Translations under genes and position numbers: made by a program | Source of the DNA: Diospyros lotus | Taxonomy: Eukaryota > Streptophyta > Magnoliopsida > Ericales > Ebenaceae | DNA: 64,000 bases | Direction: 5' to 3' | Assembly: GCF_014633365.1 (NCBI RefSeq) | Contig: NC_068351.1 | Coordinates: 1,756,001 to 1,820,000, forward strand | Shown here: piece by piece, positions 12,301-23,461 of the stretch | How positions within the stretch are numbered: position 1 is the stretch's first letter | How the letters are laid out: every line of letters starts with the position of its first letter | The notes under the pieces: generated by a model | The model's database searches: none | What the model saw: the letters and a program-made list of their open reading frames with translations, nothing else | Told to the model about the DNA's origin: nothing

Positions 12301-13115
12301 AATATTAGTCCTAGACACACTCTGTTGATTTTTTTTGGACATCGTCTATAACAATTCGATAATACGACCTAATTGGCAGCTATATTTTTGCTGTACCGAA
12401 AACTGTTCCTGATCTCATTTCTTTTATCACTAAAAATCATAATTTAAATCACTCGTCGATATTATACCATTTTCCTTAGCTATCTAGGGTCCGGGGTACT
12501 CCCTCTGACTAATTCGATCGTCCAAAACTGTGTTAGTATACCCTATAGTTTTATTTTTCCCAAAATTTCATTTATGCCATTTATCAAATATCATTTTTAT
12601 CCTTAAATTATTCCCGGGTATTACACGTCCTGCATTCGAGGCGGCCTCGAGTAGGGCGAGCTCGCATCTTGGTTTTTAGGACATGTGGGAAGAGGTTAAT
12701 GGGAAAGGAGCAAGTTTGTCTTTACAAGAGAGGGGGGCAATCCAGGCCCTACCTCATGTTAGTATTACCCTCTATTTCTTGTGAATCCATTTTTTCTCCT
12801 AGGAAGAAAATGATATTTAGATCACCTAGGAAAAAGTCTCTTGTCGACTTTGTCCCGTTGAGTTTAGCTTTTTTTGGTGGCGATAACACTAACGCTAGGC
12901 GCAAACTTGTATTGCACCCCTATCTTGTAAAGACAGACTTGCTCATCTCCCTTTAACCTCGTCCCATGTGTCCCGAAAACTAAGACGCGGGCTCGCCTTA
13001 CTCGAGGCCGCCTTGAAGGCGGGATGATTGGGCTATGAGGTTAAATAGGTTAAAGACTCTGACTGTGTCTCGGAAAAGAGTTTATCGTCTGGGGCGCAAG
13101 ACAAGGTTGCAAAAA
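9317..13115. repeat. ~362-bp tandem repeat array ending in an inverted copy
   Basis: Unit 1 is 9317-9680, unit 2 is 9681-9981 plus 12631-12690 (split by the solo LTR), and unit 3 begins at 12691 and is truncated near 12915. Each unit opens with ATGAGGTTAA-type sequence and carries GAGTTTAGCTTTTTTGGG, a G-rich run, and AGGGCGAGCTCG near its end. From about 12923 to 13115 the same sequence runs in the opposite orientation. Units differ by scattered substitutions. The function is unknown; arrays like this can be subterminal parts of DNA transposons. Confidence 0.8.
9982..12625 (+). mobile_element. Solo LTR, long TGTAAC..TATTACA family (2,644 bp)
   Basis: It starts TGTAACGCCC and ends CGGGTATTACA. 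The flanks are CATCC (9977-9981) and CGTCC (12626-12630), a 5-bp target duplication with one mismatch. It sits inside unit 2 of the tandem array, whose two halves join cleanly without it. It is closely similar to the copy at 30931 over the first ~1.2 kb, including the GGGTGGTGTCCACTC doublets near 10790 and 10830. There are no internal domains. Confidence 0.9.
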
Positions 13116-13724
13116 GAAACAAGTTTAGGATGCAAATAAGATTATCTGCAAACCTCTTGATGTATAAGTCGGTCTTATATTCGAAGTAAAATTATAGTTT
13201 CACTAAAATTGTGAGCATACCTTAACTTAACAGAAAGTTCTCCTATTTCTAGAGAGAAAGAGACTAACAAGATAGTCCCAAAATTCCTTTCTATATAATA
13301 CAATTCATCGATATTGTTTCATTTTTATGATTTCTAAAATTTAAAATAATAAAAACTTTAACAATATTATGATTTTTAAACTTTTTATTTATTTTTCAAA
13401 TGTAGTATTTATTTACATTTTGTACACATTTAATAAATATTACCAATAGTTAATTATTTTACATTTAATATATTTTTTATTTTTTATTTTATGCACATGA
13501 AATATGTTAATTGATATATTTAGATTTAAATAAATATATTTATTTTATATATTTATAAATAAAAAATTAAATATTTATAAATTAACATTTTCAATTCATC
13601 TTAACTTAATATATTTATTTAAATTAAAAATTTTAAATTTTATAAATTAATTTTTTATATTCATCTCATGTTTAAATGTATATTTATTTTTTAAAATATA
13701 TTTATACTTTAATGTTGCCCAAAA
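13116..13724. other. AT-rich intergenic sequence
   Basis: Very AT-rich with many short TTTATTT runs. No coding or structural feature is supported. Confidence 0.5.
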
Positions 13725-14560
13725 AAATATCCAAGAGATGGTGAATTAGGTTTTTTAAAAATTAATAATTTTATCTCTTTTGAAAATTCTTAAATTTGTG
13801 ATCTTAATATGTGATGTTTGTAATATAATTAAAATCAATAAAATTACCCAACCACACAGAACAAGATAAATTTATAGTGATTCGGTTCTAAAGAGCCTAA
13901 TCATCTCTCTCAAGACTTAGCTTAAGGTTTTACTAGAGAGAATCAACACTACCTTTTAATTGGAGCTATAATTAACATACAATCCATTGCCTAAGTAAGA
14001 ATCACTAACACACTACTAGCAAATACAATTCCCTTACACAATAAGTGAGTAAAAATAACAAACTTACAACCAGAGAAAATTACAAACAAGTCACAAACGA
14101 TTGAGAATTTTACCAGCCAGCATATTTCCAACACTTCGAACATTCTCATTCTTGTTTGAATGCTCTATCAAGTTTGTTCTACCTTAAGTCTCCAAACTTA
14201 TCCTATATATATACATTTTCTAAACACACTAGCCATTAAAGAAAAGGTTAATATGAAATTTGAAATTAAAAAAAATATTTAAGTTTTCTCAAACAATAAG
14301 AAAATATGTTTCACCTTTAATTCAAAATAAATTTACTTTTTACATAAGAAGTCAACAAATATAAGTTTTTGAGATAAATGATTAAAAGAAGAAAACATGT
14401 TTAAAAATAATTTTTCTTTAATTCAAGATTTAAAAATTCAAATATAAGGTTTTGAAATATAAATGATTAAAACAAGAAAACATGTCTAAAAGCAATTCTC
14501 TTTTAATTCAAAATAAATTTACTTTTTGTACCCGCTTTTAATTCAAAATAAATTTACTTT
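13725..14560 (-). mobile_element. Copia (SIRE-like) LTR fragment, reverse orientation
   Basis: The junction around CCAAGAGATGGTGAATTAGG is the reverse complement of the conserved LTR 3' phrase CAATTCACCCCCTCTT seen near 45350. It is followed by typical LTR-like leader sequence (GTGATTCGGTTCTAAAGAGCC near 13878). The outer end is eroded and the limits are approximate. Confidence 0.45.
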
Positions 14561-14759
14561 TTTTACATGAGAAAGAAATACATTTATATAATAAAAATAT
14601 TTTTATTAATTATCAAAACTTAATTAATATAAGTAAGTTGGCTCAACAATTAATATATTTAATTTTTTTTATAAAATTTAAATATTTAAATATTCATCTC
14701 AAGTTTAAATATTTATAAATTAATTAACTAAAAAATAAAAAAATAAAATTAGAATTTCA

Positions 14760-15199
14760 AATTAGCAATGGACTTCTCGTTCGTTGTTAAAATAAATTAA
14801 AAATATTTTTATAATGATCTAAATAAAAGAAATAAAAGGAAAATTAAAACTAGTGATGGATTGAATATTCCGTAGAGAATTTGTGGTTAAAATTAATTTT
14901 TATTTTTTGTTATTTAAATAAATATTAAAATTAATTTTTTTATTTTTTATTTTAGCAACGAAAAATAATTTTAGCGACGGATAAATGTTTTTGTAATTTC
15001 TGTAGCTAAAGTTAGCAACAAAAAATATATTCCGTCGCTAGATAAAAATTTAATTTAATTTTTTTTATTATTAAAATATATTGTTAATCCGTCGCTAATT
15101 TTTCAAAATTCTTTTTCGTATTTCATCGTGATTCTGTCTTTGTTTCATTGCAAAATAGTGAAGGAAATTTCATCGCTAAATCCCAAATTTCTTGTAGTA
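14760..15199. mobile_element. CACTA-like transposon end (one terminus only)
   Basis: Repeated TAGCGACGG / CCGTCGCTA motifs (about 14960-15090) lead to AAATTTCTTGTAGTA at 15185-15199, which is the inverse of a CACTACAAGAAATTT-type terminus with the last base changed. Clustered subterminal motifs next to such a terminus are typical of CACTA elements. I find no matching left end in the window. Confidence 0.5.
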
Positions 15200-15233
15200 T
15201 TTGTTTTTCTTCTGCTTTTAATTCTAGGATTAT

Positions 15234-15524
15234 TTGATCAAGTGTGATAAGATAATGGACGAGAAGCTGGTTCACCCAACTCAAAACTTAACAGCTCGAC
15301 GATGGTGGTGCTACTGTTGCTGCGCTTCGAGTTCAGTAACCTTCGTCTCAATGGAACAGGTCGATGAATACCATTGCCAATTGGATTTGCCCCTCTTGAA
15401 GATGCCTGCTTTTAACATATATAATCAATCTCAGAAGCAGCAAAATCAAGAGGAAGAGGGAATTAGAATGAATGAAGTTTGCATTGCAGCATCCTATAGC
15501 TATCACAATCTCTTGATCAAATAG
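15234..15524 (+). CDS. Hypothetical short ORF
   Basis: A 96-residue open frame with a Cys-rich stretch (RRWWCYCCC) and a Gln/Glu-rich part (SQKQQNQEEEG). I recognise no family. It lies between a CACTA-like end and a Copia fragment and may be chance or a captured gene piece. It has no evident intron or promoter. Confidence 0.15.
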   Translation: MIKCDKIMDEKLVHPTQNLTARRWWCYCCCASSSVTFVSMEQVDEYHCQLDLPLLKMPAFNIYNQSQKQQNQEEEGIRMNEVCIAASYSYHNLLIK

Positions 15525-15689
15525 ATAGTTGGCTGGTTGTAACTTGAATCTGATCACAATTCTAGGGTTTTCTTTTCTTTCTTTCTTTTTTTTGGGTCTT
15601 AGGAGATCATTAAATTATAATAATGATCCATGAAGATGGCGTGAAAATTCAATTACATCAATGAAGTTTCGACTCTATATATATACCTT

Positions 15690-16460
15690 AAAGATTGGAA
15701 TTGCACAATAGGAAACAAGCTCCAATTGTATAGTTTGAAACAAGCTCCAAGAGCTTGAACAACAAGATTGATTTTTATTTCCAAATAAATGAACTTCAAA
15801 AAAACCCAAATAAACCATCTCTTTATGTGAAAAAAAAAAAAAAATGGAGTTTTTTTTTTTTTTATAATTTGTTTGTACGTTGATGACTAGATTTGTATGG
15901 GAACAAATTGGAGGATGTTTGAAGATTTTAAAAAGGCAATGATGGAAGAATTCGAGATGACTAATCTCTAAAGGTGTGTTTGATTGCATTACCTATAATT
16001 TAATTCTAGGTAATATTGTCTAGAAAACAAAAATCACCTCACTCCTTTAGAAAATGAATTTCATAGAAATAAACTTTAAATGTTTGTACCATACATATTT
16101 TTCCATAAAAACATTAAAAGTGTTTGGTTATTTTTCATAGAAAAAATGTAATAATTACATATTTTCTATGATAAATATGTGCAATCAAACACACTCTAAG
16201 TGTTATGAAATATTTCTCGAAAGTTCAAGTTGAGCAATCAAAATGGGAGACTTTTCTGTCCCAAGAGAATAATGTTGAACATTTATTGAAGAAGTTTCAC
16301 ATAACAGATTGCAAGTCTATATCCACACCCATGGCTATTGGTGAAAAATTGCAGCAAGAAGATTGAGCCCAAGAGGCTAATGCAAAGATGTATCAAAGTT
16401 TAGTTGGTTCTCTTATATATCTTTTTATTGTTAGATGGGATCTGGCAATGGTTCAGCCTC
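15690..16460 (+). pseudogene. Copia reverse-transcriptase C-terminal fragment
   Basis: Translation shows SLKQAPRA (about 15735), INELQKNPNKPSLYVK, MMEEFEMTNL (about 15940), KKFHITDCKSISTPMA (about 16300) and MYQSLVGSLIYL (about 16390), in the order found in Ty1/copia RT and its connection to RNase H. A one-base deletion follows SLKQAPRA and removes its Trp codon, stops are scattered, and a MITE splits the fragment at 15974-16193. No LTRs can be assigned to it. Confidence 0.8.
15974..16193. mobile_element. hAT-like MITE, ~220 bp
   Basis: The ends are GTGTGTTTGATTGCA (15974) and its inverse TGCAATCAAACACAC (to 16193). The flanks read TCTAAAG and TCTAAGT, an imperfect target duplication. It interrupts the Copia RT fragment between EFEMTNL and the following KYFSK segment, which confirms an insertion. 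Confidence 0.72.
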
Positions 16461-16639
16461 AGACTAAGGCTTGCAGCAACAGCACGACCTAATTGTAGGC
16501 AATGTTCGTACTTGTCTTTTGACTCTTGCTCTTGGCTTTTTTTTCTCTCTAGTCTTTAATTTTTTTTTTAAGATTTTTAATTTAGATAACTATTTATATG
16601 GTATTTGGTTAAACTTAATTTGTTATTTTACTTTATTAT

Positions 16640-17264
16640 TGTCAACGTTCAGAATTGATCGATTGTAATTCGTCGGCTCGTACTAATAGAATGATCATGA
16701 ACACGAGGAAAAGAAAACGATAGCACAATCAACAGACAATACGCGAGAGTTTTTACGTGGTTCAACTATAATACTGCCTAGTCCATGACTGCTCTCTGAT
16801 AATTTTGGCACAGTAATAGTATGTATTTTTTCATGTCTGTACAATAGTTTTTGACCCCCTATTTATAGTGTGGGGTATTTATAATTTACACGAAGTTCAA
16901 AGCAGTGGAGTTACATCGTGAGGGACAATGTGTCCTTAGCATCTCCATAAAACTAAGAAAAAAAGTTCTGCACCATCTGGGACCTGATTTATCATGAATA
17001 AGACAAATGGACATCATTTTCGATTATCCTGCTCTTTGGTTCATTTTGCGAGCTAATCGAGTTGGCCAACGAGCTAGAGATATTGTTGAGAGCTCACTTA
17101 CTATTGTGGTTAGAGCTCAAACTTCAGCAATAATGTGACCTCGTTGAAATGTCTTCGGCCTTAGGTCTATTGGGTTTCAAGAGGTTGGGTTCAATCATTG
17201 GACTATTTTTAACCCAAAATAGTCCAGACAATAGTCCAAAGGAGTCCAAAAAATGCCCATAACA
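16640..17264 (+). mobile_element. Solo LTR, Copia-type (625 bp)
   Basis: It starts TGTCAACG, ends CCATAACA, and is flanked by a perfect ATTAT duplication (16635-16639 and 17265-17269). The beginning resembles the solo LTR at 62154, so they may be one family. Nothing internal to a retrotransposon is present. Confidence 0.85.
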
Positions 17265-17904
17265 ATTATATACATATATTATATTATATTAAATAATTAA
17301 ATCAATATATTTAATTTAAACATATTTAATTTAATTATATTATTATGAAAATTTAAAATTTAATAATTTTATGTTAAATAATATATTTATAAACAAGTTT
17401 TTTCATGAGCTATTTGTAAACTTTTAATCAAGCACCTCTAATCGAATCTATTGGTATTCACGAGTGTCTAATCGCACATGTTCATAAGTTTTAAAGAGCC
17501 GAGATTTATTGATCTTAAGGTTGACACGTTTACAAATTGAGATTCAAAGTTAGGCTTAAACTGTTTATTTTAACAGACGAATTTGAACAAGTTTTTGTCG
17601 AATTGAACATCGACTCGACTCATTTACGACCCTGACTACATAAAATCAATAAATGTCTAACTTTTTATGATTACTACAATAATCGTCAAAAATATATTAC
17701 ACACAAGTTAATCTAAAGAATGCAAGCAAGTTGCAAAAATTTTGACATTTAATTTTAACAAGTCTAAACAGCAAAAACCTATGTTATCATTACTAAGTAA
17801 GGATTTTGTGATAAGTGTCAGAATTCAAATTTGGCTTTGATTGGAATATATTTAGAATTGAAGATTTATTTTATTCATAATTTATTTTCTAATCATATAA
17901 ATTA
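17265..17904. other. AT-rich intergenic sequence
   Basis: No coding or structural feature is supported; runs of TTAATTTAA-type sequence dominate. Confidence 0.5.
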
Positions 17905-19190
17905 TTTTTTGTATACATCTATAGATGAGTATTAGGTTTATAAATGGAATACTTAATACACTGAAATTATTATAATAATATCATCATAATGATATTTTAT
18001 TCTTTCTACTTGTATTTTTTTTCGATTTAAGTTATTCACATAAAATTTTTATGTTTATTTATGTCTTTGATGGTTTAATCATAGTTTATTTTTTATACTA
18101 AATTCGTGTAAACTTGATGGAGCTAGAATCCCAATTATTTAAATGCGCCTATATCCAAGATAACAACAACAACCTCCAGGGATGAAAACAATCCACATTG
18201 TTCAAAATCATTCTTGAAATGTCAAAGGATCTTTTGCTTTTCTCCAATAAGATTTGTATTCATTTCATTTTCTAAATTCACCAATAATACTTTAAAATCT
18301 GTTGTGTTTAAGAAAATGGGCTCAAGGATTCACTTAAATCCAAAAAAAGAGGTCTAAAAGTCTATCGAAAAAAGAAATTCACATAAATAAGCTATAGGTG
18401 CTAGAAGCCATCTAATAACCGTGATTGAGGGACATCAGTCCAAGTGATCGAGAAACCTAAATAAGTGGCTTTCCAAAGACTTGTGAGAGACTAACGAGAA
18501 ATTGAAGTGAGAAATTTGGATGAGGGATCGGTGTGTTCGAGAGGTCACTCGAGAACTAGTATGGTCGAAAAATTGAGAAAGATTAAGGCAAATTTACCTC
18601 CGATGTACTTGCTTACAAATTTGGAAGAGAGTCCATAATACTCGTCGAAAATTGTGGCCCTCCCTCCACCTATCAATCTTCTCCTTTGACAAAAGTATGC
18701 TCACAACTTTACTCAAATTATAATTCTACTTGTTTTTTGTACTTCGAGCACGAGATTGATTCAAGTATTGGAGGGTTCATGTGGGACACTCACCCTCGTC
18801 CCTAACTAGTTTTTTTCTCTATAGATCTCATGGAGACTACATCTAAGACACTCCCCCACTCCACTGATTGGTCACTCACTTGCAAATTCATTGAGACACT
18901 CTCTCACACAAAAAAAATTATTATTTTATTTAGACAACAAAATCGCCTTATCCCCTCAACAACTGGGTTAGGTGAGCAGGTGGATAGTATATTGGTGGTA
19001 TTAATTATACAATAATGGCTTAACGTGACATTTGGACAGATTGATTAATTGTATGAAATCTGCTAAATGTTTAATTGAAATCCAAAGAAATAATCAGATT
19101 TCACACATAGCTAAAACCTAAACTATAGATAAACAACTAAACTAATAAACCAAATTTCATGCCTAACTAATTACTTTAAATTACAAATAA
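17905..19190 (+). repeat. Dispersed ~1.3-kb repeat, copy 1
   Basis: The sequence is colinear with 55300-56555 (same orientation), diverged by many small indels. Shared landmarks are TTTGTATACATCTATAGATGAG, GCTAGAATCCCAATT, CTTGAAATGTCAAAGGATCT and CACACATAGCTAAAACCTAA. It has no coding capacity. It could be an LTR or the untranslated part of a retroelement; I could not fix its termini. Confidence 0.75.
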
Positions 19191-19252
19191 ATCATAAACA
19201 AACCCTAAATCCAACATCTATGGAATAACATGTCTATGAATGATATTATATA

Positions 19253-21755
19253 GGGAAATTCTATTTGCAGCTACGTTTTTACTCTTCGTAGTCATATTTT
19301 AATATACATAAAATATCCTCTTTTGAAAACTCATTTTTACCCTCACATTCACTTTCTCCCTCAATCAATTACCCGCCACCCACTTATTCATAACGAAGAC
19401 AATACAATAAAAAATACCAAATTCGATGTAGTCAAAAATAAAAAAATAAATAAAAATATAACAGTAGAACAACACACATGCATACACAAACACACATATT
19501 GTTGGTTTTCTACACAACCTATTCTCAGTCAAACCACAAGATCAAGCATAAATAGAGAAGAGAAAAGAAAAGAACACAAAGCTTTTACGTGTTCGAATCA
19601 AAAGAACCTACTCACGGCAGAGGCTTCGCCTCTAATCAATCCACTAATAGCTTTCGATTACAACTGGATTACAAGATCACAACAAGAACAAAACGTATTG
19701 CAAATACATAAACTGAAAACATAAAAGAAAATACAAGAACAAGTATATGATCTGTTCTATCGATCTCAATATCGTGTCAAGAATCTGATCTATCAGTTAC
19801 ATCTAATCTCTCACGCCTCAGGCAATTCAACAACAAAGATTAAAACAATACAGGCTTACCAAGTGATCTTACCACAAACTAAAGCCAATTGAACAAGAGA
19901 AGGATTTACGAGCGAGAGAGAGTCTCACTTCATGTGCGTCGAACTAGGGTTTCAGAAAATGAGAGAGTAAGCGATCTGTTGCAATTAGGACATGAAATTG
20001 CCTTTATATAGCAGCAAGAAACAAACTGGGCTGGAATGGGCTGGCTGAGGCAACACGCATGGATAACCCGCTTATGAGCCTCACAAAAATGGGCTTGCAC
20101 CATAGAATATCACGGCCCAATAGAACTTGGCCCATATAGGAAAAACAAAAGATTATATGCTCATTTAAAAAATTTATTTAAATGACAGTAAGATGAAACC
20201 CAAATGCATATATCAAAATGCACATAACAAATATATGAAAATACATTTTGAATCATAAATCCTAACACATATATACATTAACAATCACATACATTATATA
20301 CACAAACATAAATATATGTATACACACACACATATATATATATAGGAAGGAAGCAGTGGCCATGGGGGGAAGCCATGGTTGTCGAGCTTCACGCCCCCCG
20401 AACCTTGGGGTTCGGGGGCGCTTGAAGGTTCTCGAACTCCAGGGTTCGGGTGTCTTAATGGCCAAGGCCAGGGTTTAGGGTGCATTGAAGGTCGCGAAAC
20501 CTGGGGTTCGGGAGCCTTTGTGTGTCTGCTTCGAGAGATGAGGATAATGACTCTTCAAATGGTGGATCGGGCTCTTGGTGGCCACGTGACTAGACCAGGC
20601 GATGACCCACACCAGACAATGAGTTATGATTGTCATACCATTTCCAATTTGCTCATTATTTATGCTTGGATATCTCAACTGTGAGTTGTAAATTTTCGCT
20701 GTCTATATTATATATCCTCCTCAGTAGTTTTCCAGTCATTTGTACTGTCTTGATAAGTGGGTGGTGTCTCTTCAGGTGGACGAATGACAGGAAAGAAGTG
20801 CAAGTTATTTTGCTTAAAACTAGGTCCACTCAGTTAAGCTATTACTTGGGAATTGCAGATTGTATTGTGTACCAGGGAAATGAAATAGTTTTAATTTTTA
20901 TCTTTAAATTAGCCAATTTTCATTTCTTTGGCATGGTACATCTTATATATTCATGGGCTTCCAGTTGAACTGAATACACTTATTTCGAATCTTGCTTGCA
21001 TTATATATATATAATTCCATCATTGTATTAGAGAATGGCTGTCAATTTGCCTCCAGAAACTTATAATACTTTGATTTTAGCTTGTCTCAGTCAGTCACAA
21101 CAAATTCTTATATATGAGTTTTTGAGCTTTTTGATATTTGGTTGAATGGTATTTGAATTTCTAGGAGAATGTATTTTGTTGGAGCCGTTGTCCAATTAAA
21201 TTTGAAGCATCAAAGGTTCCAATTTAGTTTTTGAATGGGTAAAATGGGTTTGGGCGTCAACCACGCAAGCAGGCCGTCTCTGCCATCGAGGCCCACAGGC
21301 TTCGCCACGCCACTGAACCGGGGTTTGGACCCATCGCATCGAAAGGCCACCGAACTGGGGTTCGGACCCATCGAACCCGGGGTTCACGACCTTCGAACTC
21401 CAAGGTTCGGAGGCCGCCACCACCTTCGAACCCAGGCGGCCACCACCTTTGCCCTTCGAATCCCCTCGCTTAGATGTGAACTTTCCCCCTCCGATTGCCT
21501 CGTTGAAACCTTCAAAGCAAACTAGAATTCAAAAATTACCAACAAATTAGAATTAAAAAAGTATCTGTAAACTTGGAGAGATGAGGTAATTCCAACGACA
21601 AACAAAAGCAGGCCAAGCGCAAAGCAGAGACGACAACGACAGTAGAAAAGGAGACAACGAGTGTATGTAGGTTGTGGTTGTGCGCGATGTATGGGATATG
21701 AAGAATAATTATTAAATTTATTTTAATAAAAAGATGATTGTAAATAAAATTTTCC
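19253..21755. mobile_element. Mutator-like element (MULE), non-autonomous, 2,503 bp
   Basis: A perfect 9-bp duplication TATTATATA (19244-19252 and 21756-21764) flanks ends that form a short diverged terminal inverted repeat: GGGAAATTCTATTTGCAG on the left and GGAAAATTTTATTTACAA read inward from the right. A 9-bp duplication is the hallmark of Mutator elements. No MURA-like transposase is visible. The body contains a solo LTR (19500-20267) and two GC-rich clusters (about 20380-20520 and 21280-21440) with repeated TTCGAACCC/GGGTTCGG motifs, which suggests cargo of host origin (Pack-MULE), but I cannot identify a gene. Confidence 0.8.
19500..20267 (-). mobile_element. Solo LTR (768 bp) inside the MULE
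   Basis: It runs from TGTTGGTTTTC to AATCCTAACA with a perfect CATAT duplication (19495-19499 and 20268-20272). A TATATAAAGG box reads on the minus strand (about 20000), so the LTR is taken to be in minus orientation. Nested position shows it is younger than the MULE. Confidence 0.82.
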
Positions 21756-21835
21756 TATTATATATGGTCGACACTTAATAACAAATTGAATTTTACATTA
21801 CTATCCTTTACCAAATCACTTAACAAAATGGAGAT

Positions 21836-22890
21836 TAGCAATGCTGTTCATCTCCACTGGAGATGAACAGCAGTGACATGGAAAGTGAATTGTCTGCATA
21901 GTTGGCAGACAATTATTTTCTCCCTCTTCCACTATTTCTTCCACACGCTCTCTCACTCTCCCCCTCAGCTGCCGAACTTACCCCCCCCCCCCCCCCCCCC
22001 CCCCCACGCCCCCTCTCTCCCCCCACAGCTGCCCAAGCTTACCCCCTCTCTCTCTCTCTCTCTCTTCCACTATCATTCTCTCTCTCTCTCCCTCTCCCTC
22101 TCCCCCTCCCCCCCCCAGCAGTGAGCAAGGATCGCGCCACTGCCGTCGCCGTCACCCCCGCCACCGCTGCTCGCACCGCCGTCGCCCAAGGATCGCGCCA
22201 CCGTCGTCGCCCGCAGTCTCCCCCGCCAACGTCGCCCGCCGTCGCCCAAGTATTTGCAATGGGTGATCTTTATGTTTCTTTCTTTCTTTGGAGGTTTCAT
22301 CTTGTATTTGCAGTGAGTTGATGTGGGTATTTCTTTCATTTTAACTACAGTTAAAGCCACCCATTTCCGTGTAAGGAAATTCAATAATCCCAAATCATCC
22401 CAATTTGTTTCATGTAATCTGCTCCCCTGAATCAAATTACGGTATTCATGAATTTTTTAGACTAAATTTGTGGGATAACTAAGTTTTTAAATATTTTTTG
22501 TGAAGATCACCTGATAGGGTGTTTATTCCTTTTTAAATCAATTTTGAAGAAAAATTCAAAGTTTTACGTACTAAAATTGCAGGGGCCAGGCTAAATAATC
22601 CATAAACCAGAATCTAATTCGAAGGAAATCAATGGCCATGCACACTGCATATCTTAAAGAGATAGTGGAAGAGAGAGAGGGGGGGTAAGCTTGGGCGGCT
22701 GTGGGGGGAGAGAGAGGGGGGAGGGGGGGGGGGGGTAAGTTCGGGCAGCTGGGGGGGGGGGGGGGGGGGGAGAGAGAGTGTGTGGAAGACATAGTAGAAG
22801 AGAGAGAAAACAATTGTCTGCCAACTATGCAGACAATTCACTTCCATGTCACTGCTGTATCATCTCCAGTGGAGATGAATAGCATTACTC
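21836..22890. mobile_element. Mutator-like element with ~240-bp terminal inverted repeats, 1,055 bp
   Basis: A perfect 9-bp duplication AATGGAGAT (21827-21835 and 22891-22899) flanks arms 21836-~22080 and ~22655-22890 that are inverted copies. Both include TTCATCTCCACTGGAGATGA, AATTGTCTGCATAGTTGGCA and long C/G or CT/GA runs. The middle has a GC-rich stretch (22120-22250) with repeated GTCGCC and AAGGATCGCGCCAC, then AT-rich DNA. No transposase is present, so it is non-autonomous. Its left end is only about 80 bp from the preceding MULE. Confidence 0.85.
21979..22007 (+). repeat. Poly-C run, with matching poly-G runs at ~22721-22737 and ~22751-22770
   Basis: A run of about 27 C lies in the left arm of the MULE, and G runs lie at the mirrored positions in the right arm. 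Length in the assembly is likely to be unreliable. Confidence 0.8.
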
Positions 22891-23461
22891 AATGGAGATA
22901 CATAACTTCTGATAATTGGATATACAGCGTTAAATTCGATTGAACAATGATTTTTTTTTTTTGGTTAATTTTAAAATCAAATCTGAAAGTCTGAAAACCA
23001 AGTCACAAGTTACTGTGGGGGCTGGCGGCCGTTATCAAAGACTCCCTCGGTGTCGGAAATGGAAGTCTTCGGCCCCACTTATGGATATAGATAATGGGTT
23101 GCTAATAATTGTTTCGAAGAAGATATATATATATATATTAATGCTAATTCATTTAAATTCGTTCGAAAACTGGGTAATTAAGGCTATTCTGGGTAATTAA
23201 TAAAACAAGAAATAGTTATAATTATTATAGTTTAAATCCACTCAGTTTTCGTTTGAGCTGGGGATTTAAGAAGCTTCCAAATGAATTAGCGGAAAGCTGT
23301 GAGAGCCACAGGTACACGCATCAACGACGTTTCCACGCTTGGATTTTTCTTATCACAAACCCATATGCATCACATCTTGACTCCCGCAATTGTTAAACGT
23401 AATTAGTAATCATCATTAAATAGACGGAGATTGGGAGTTGCCCGCAGTCACGGCCACAACC

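Noticed and set aside
21873..22321. Pro/Ser-rich open frames
   Set aside because: They come from poly-C and CT runs within the MULE arm and have no protein character beyond composition.
23438..23461. Upstream start of the lectin kinase frame
   Set aside because: The codon at 23438 is TTG, not ATG; the first ATG at 23462 directly precedes the signal peptide.
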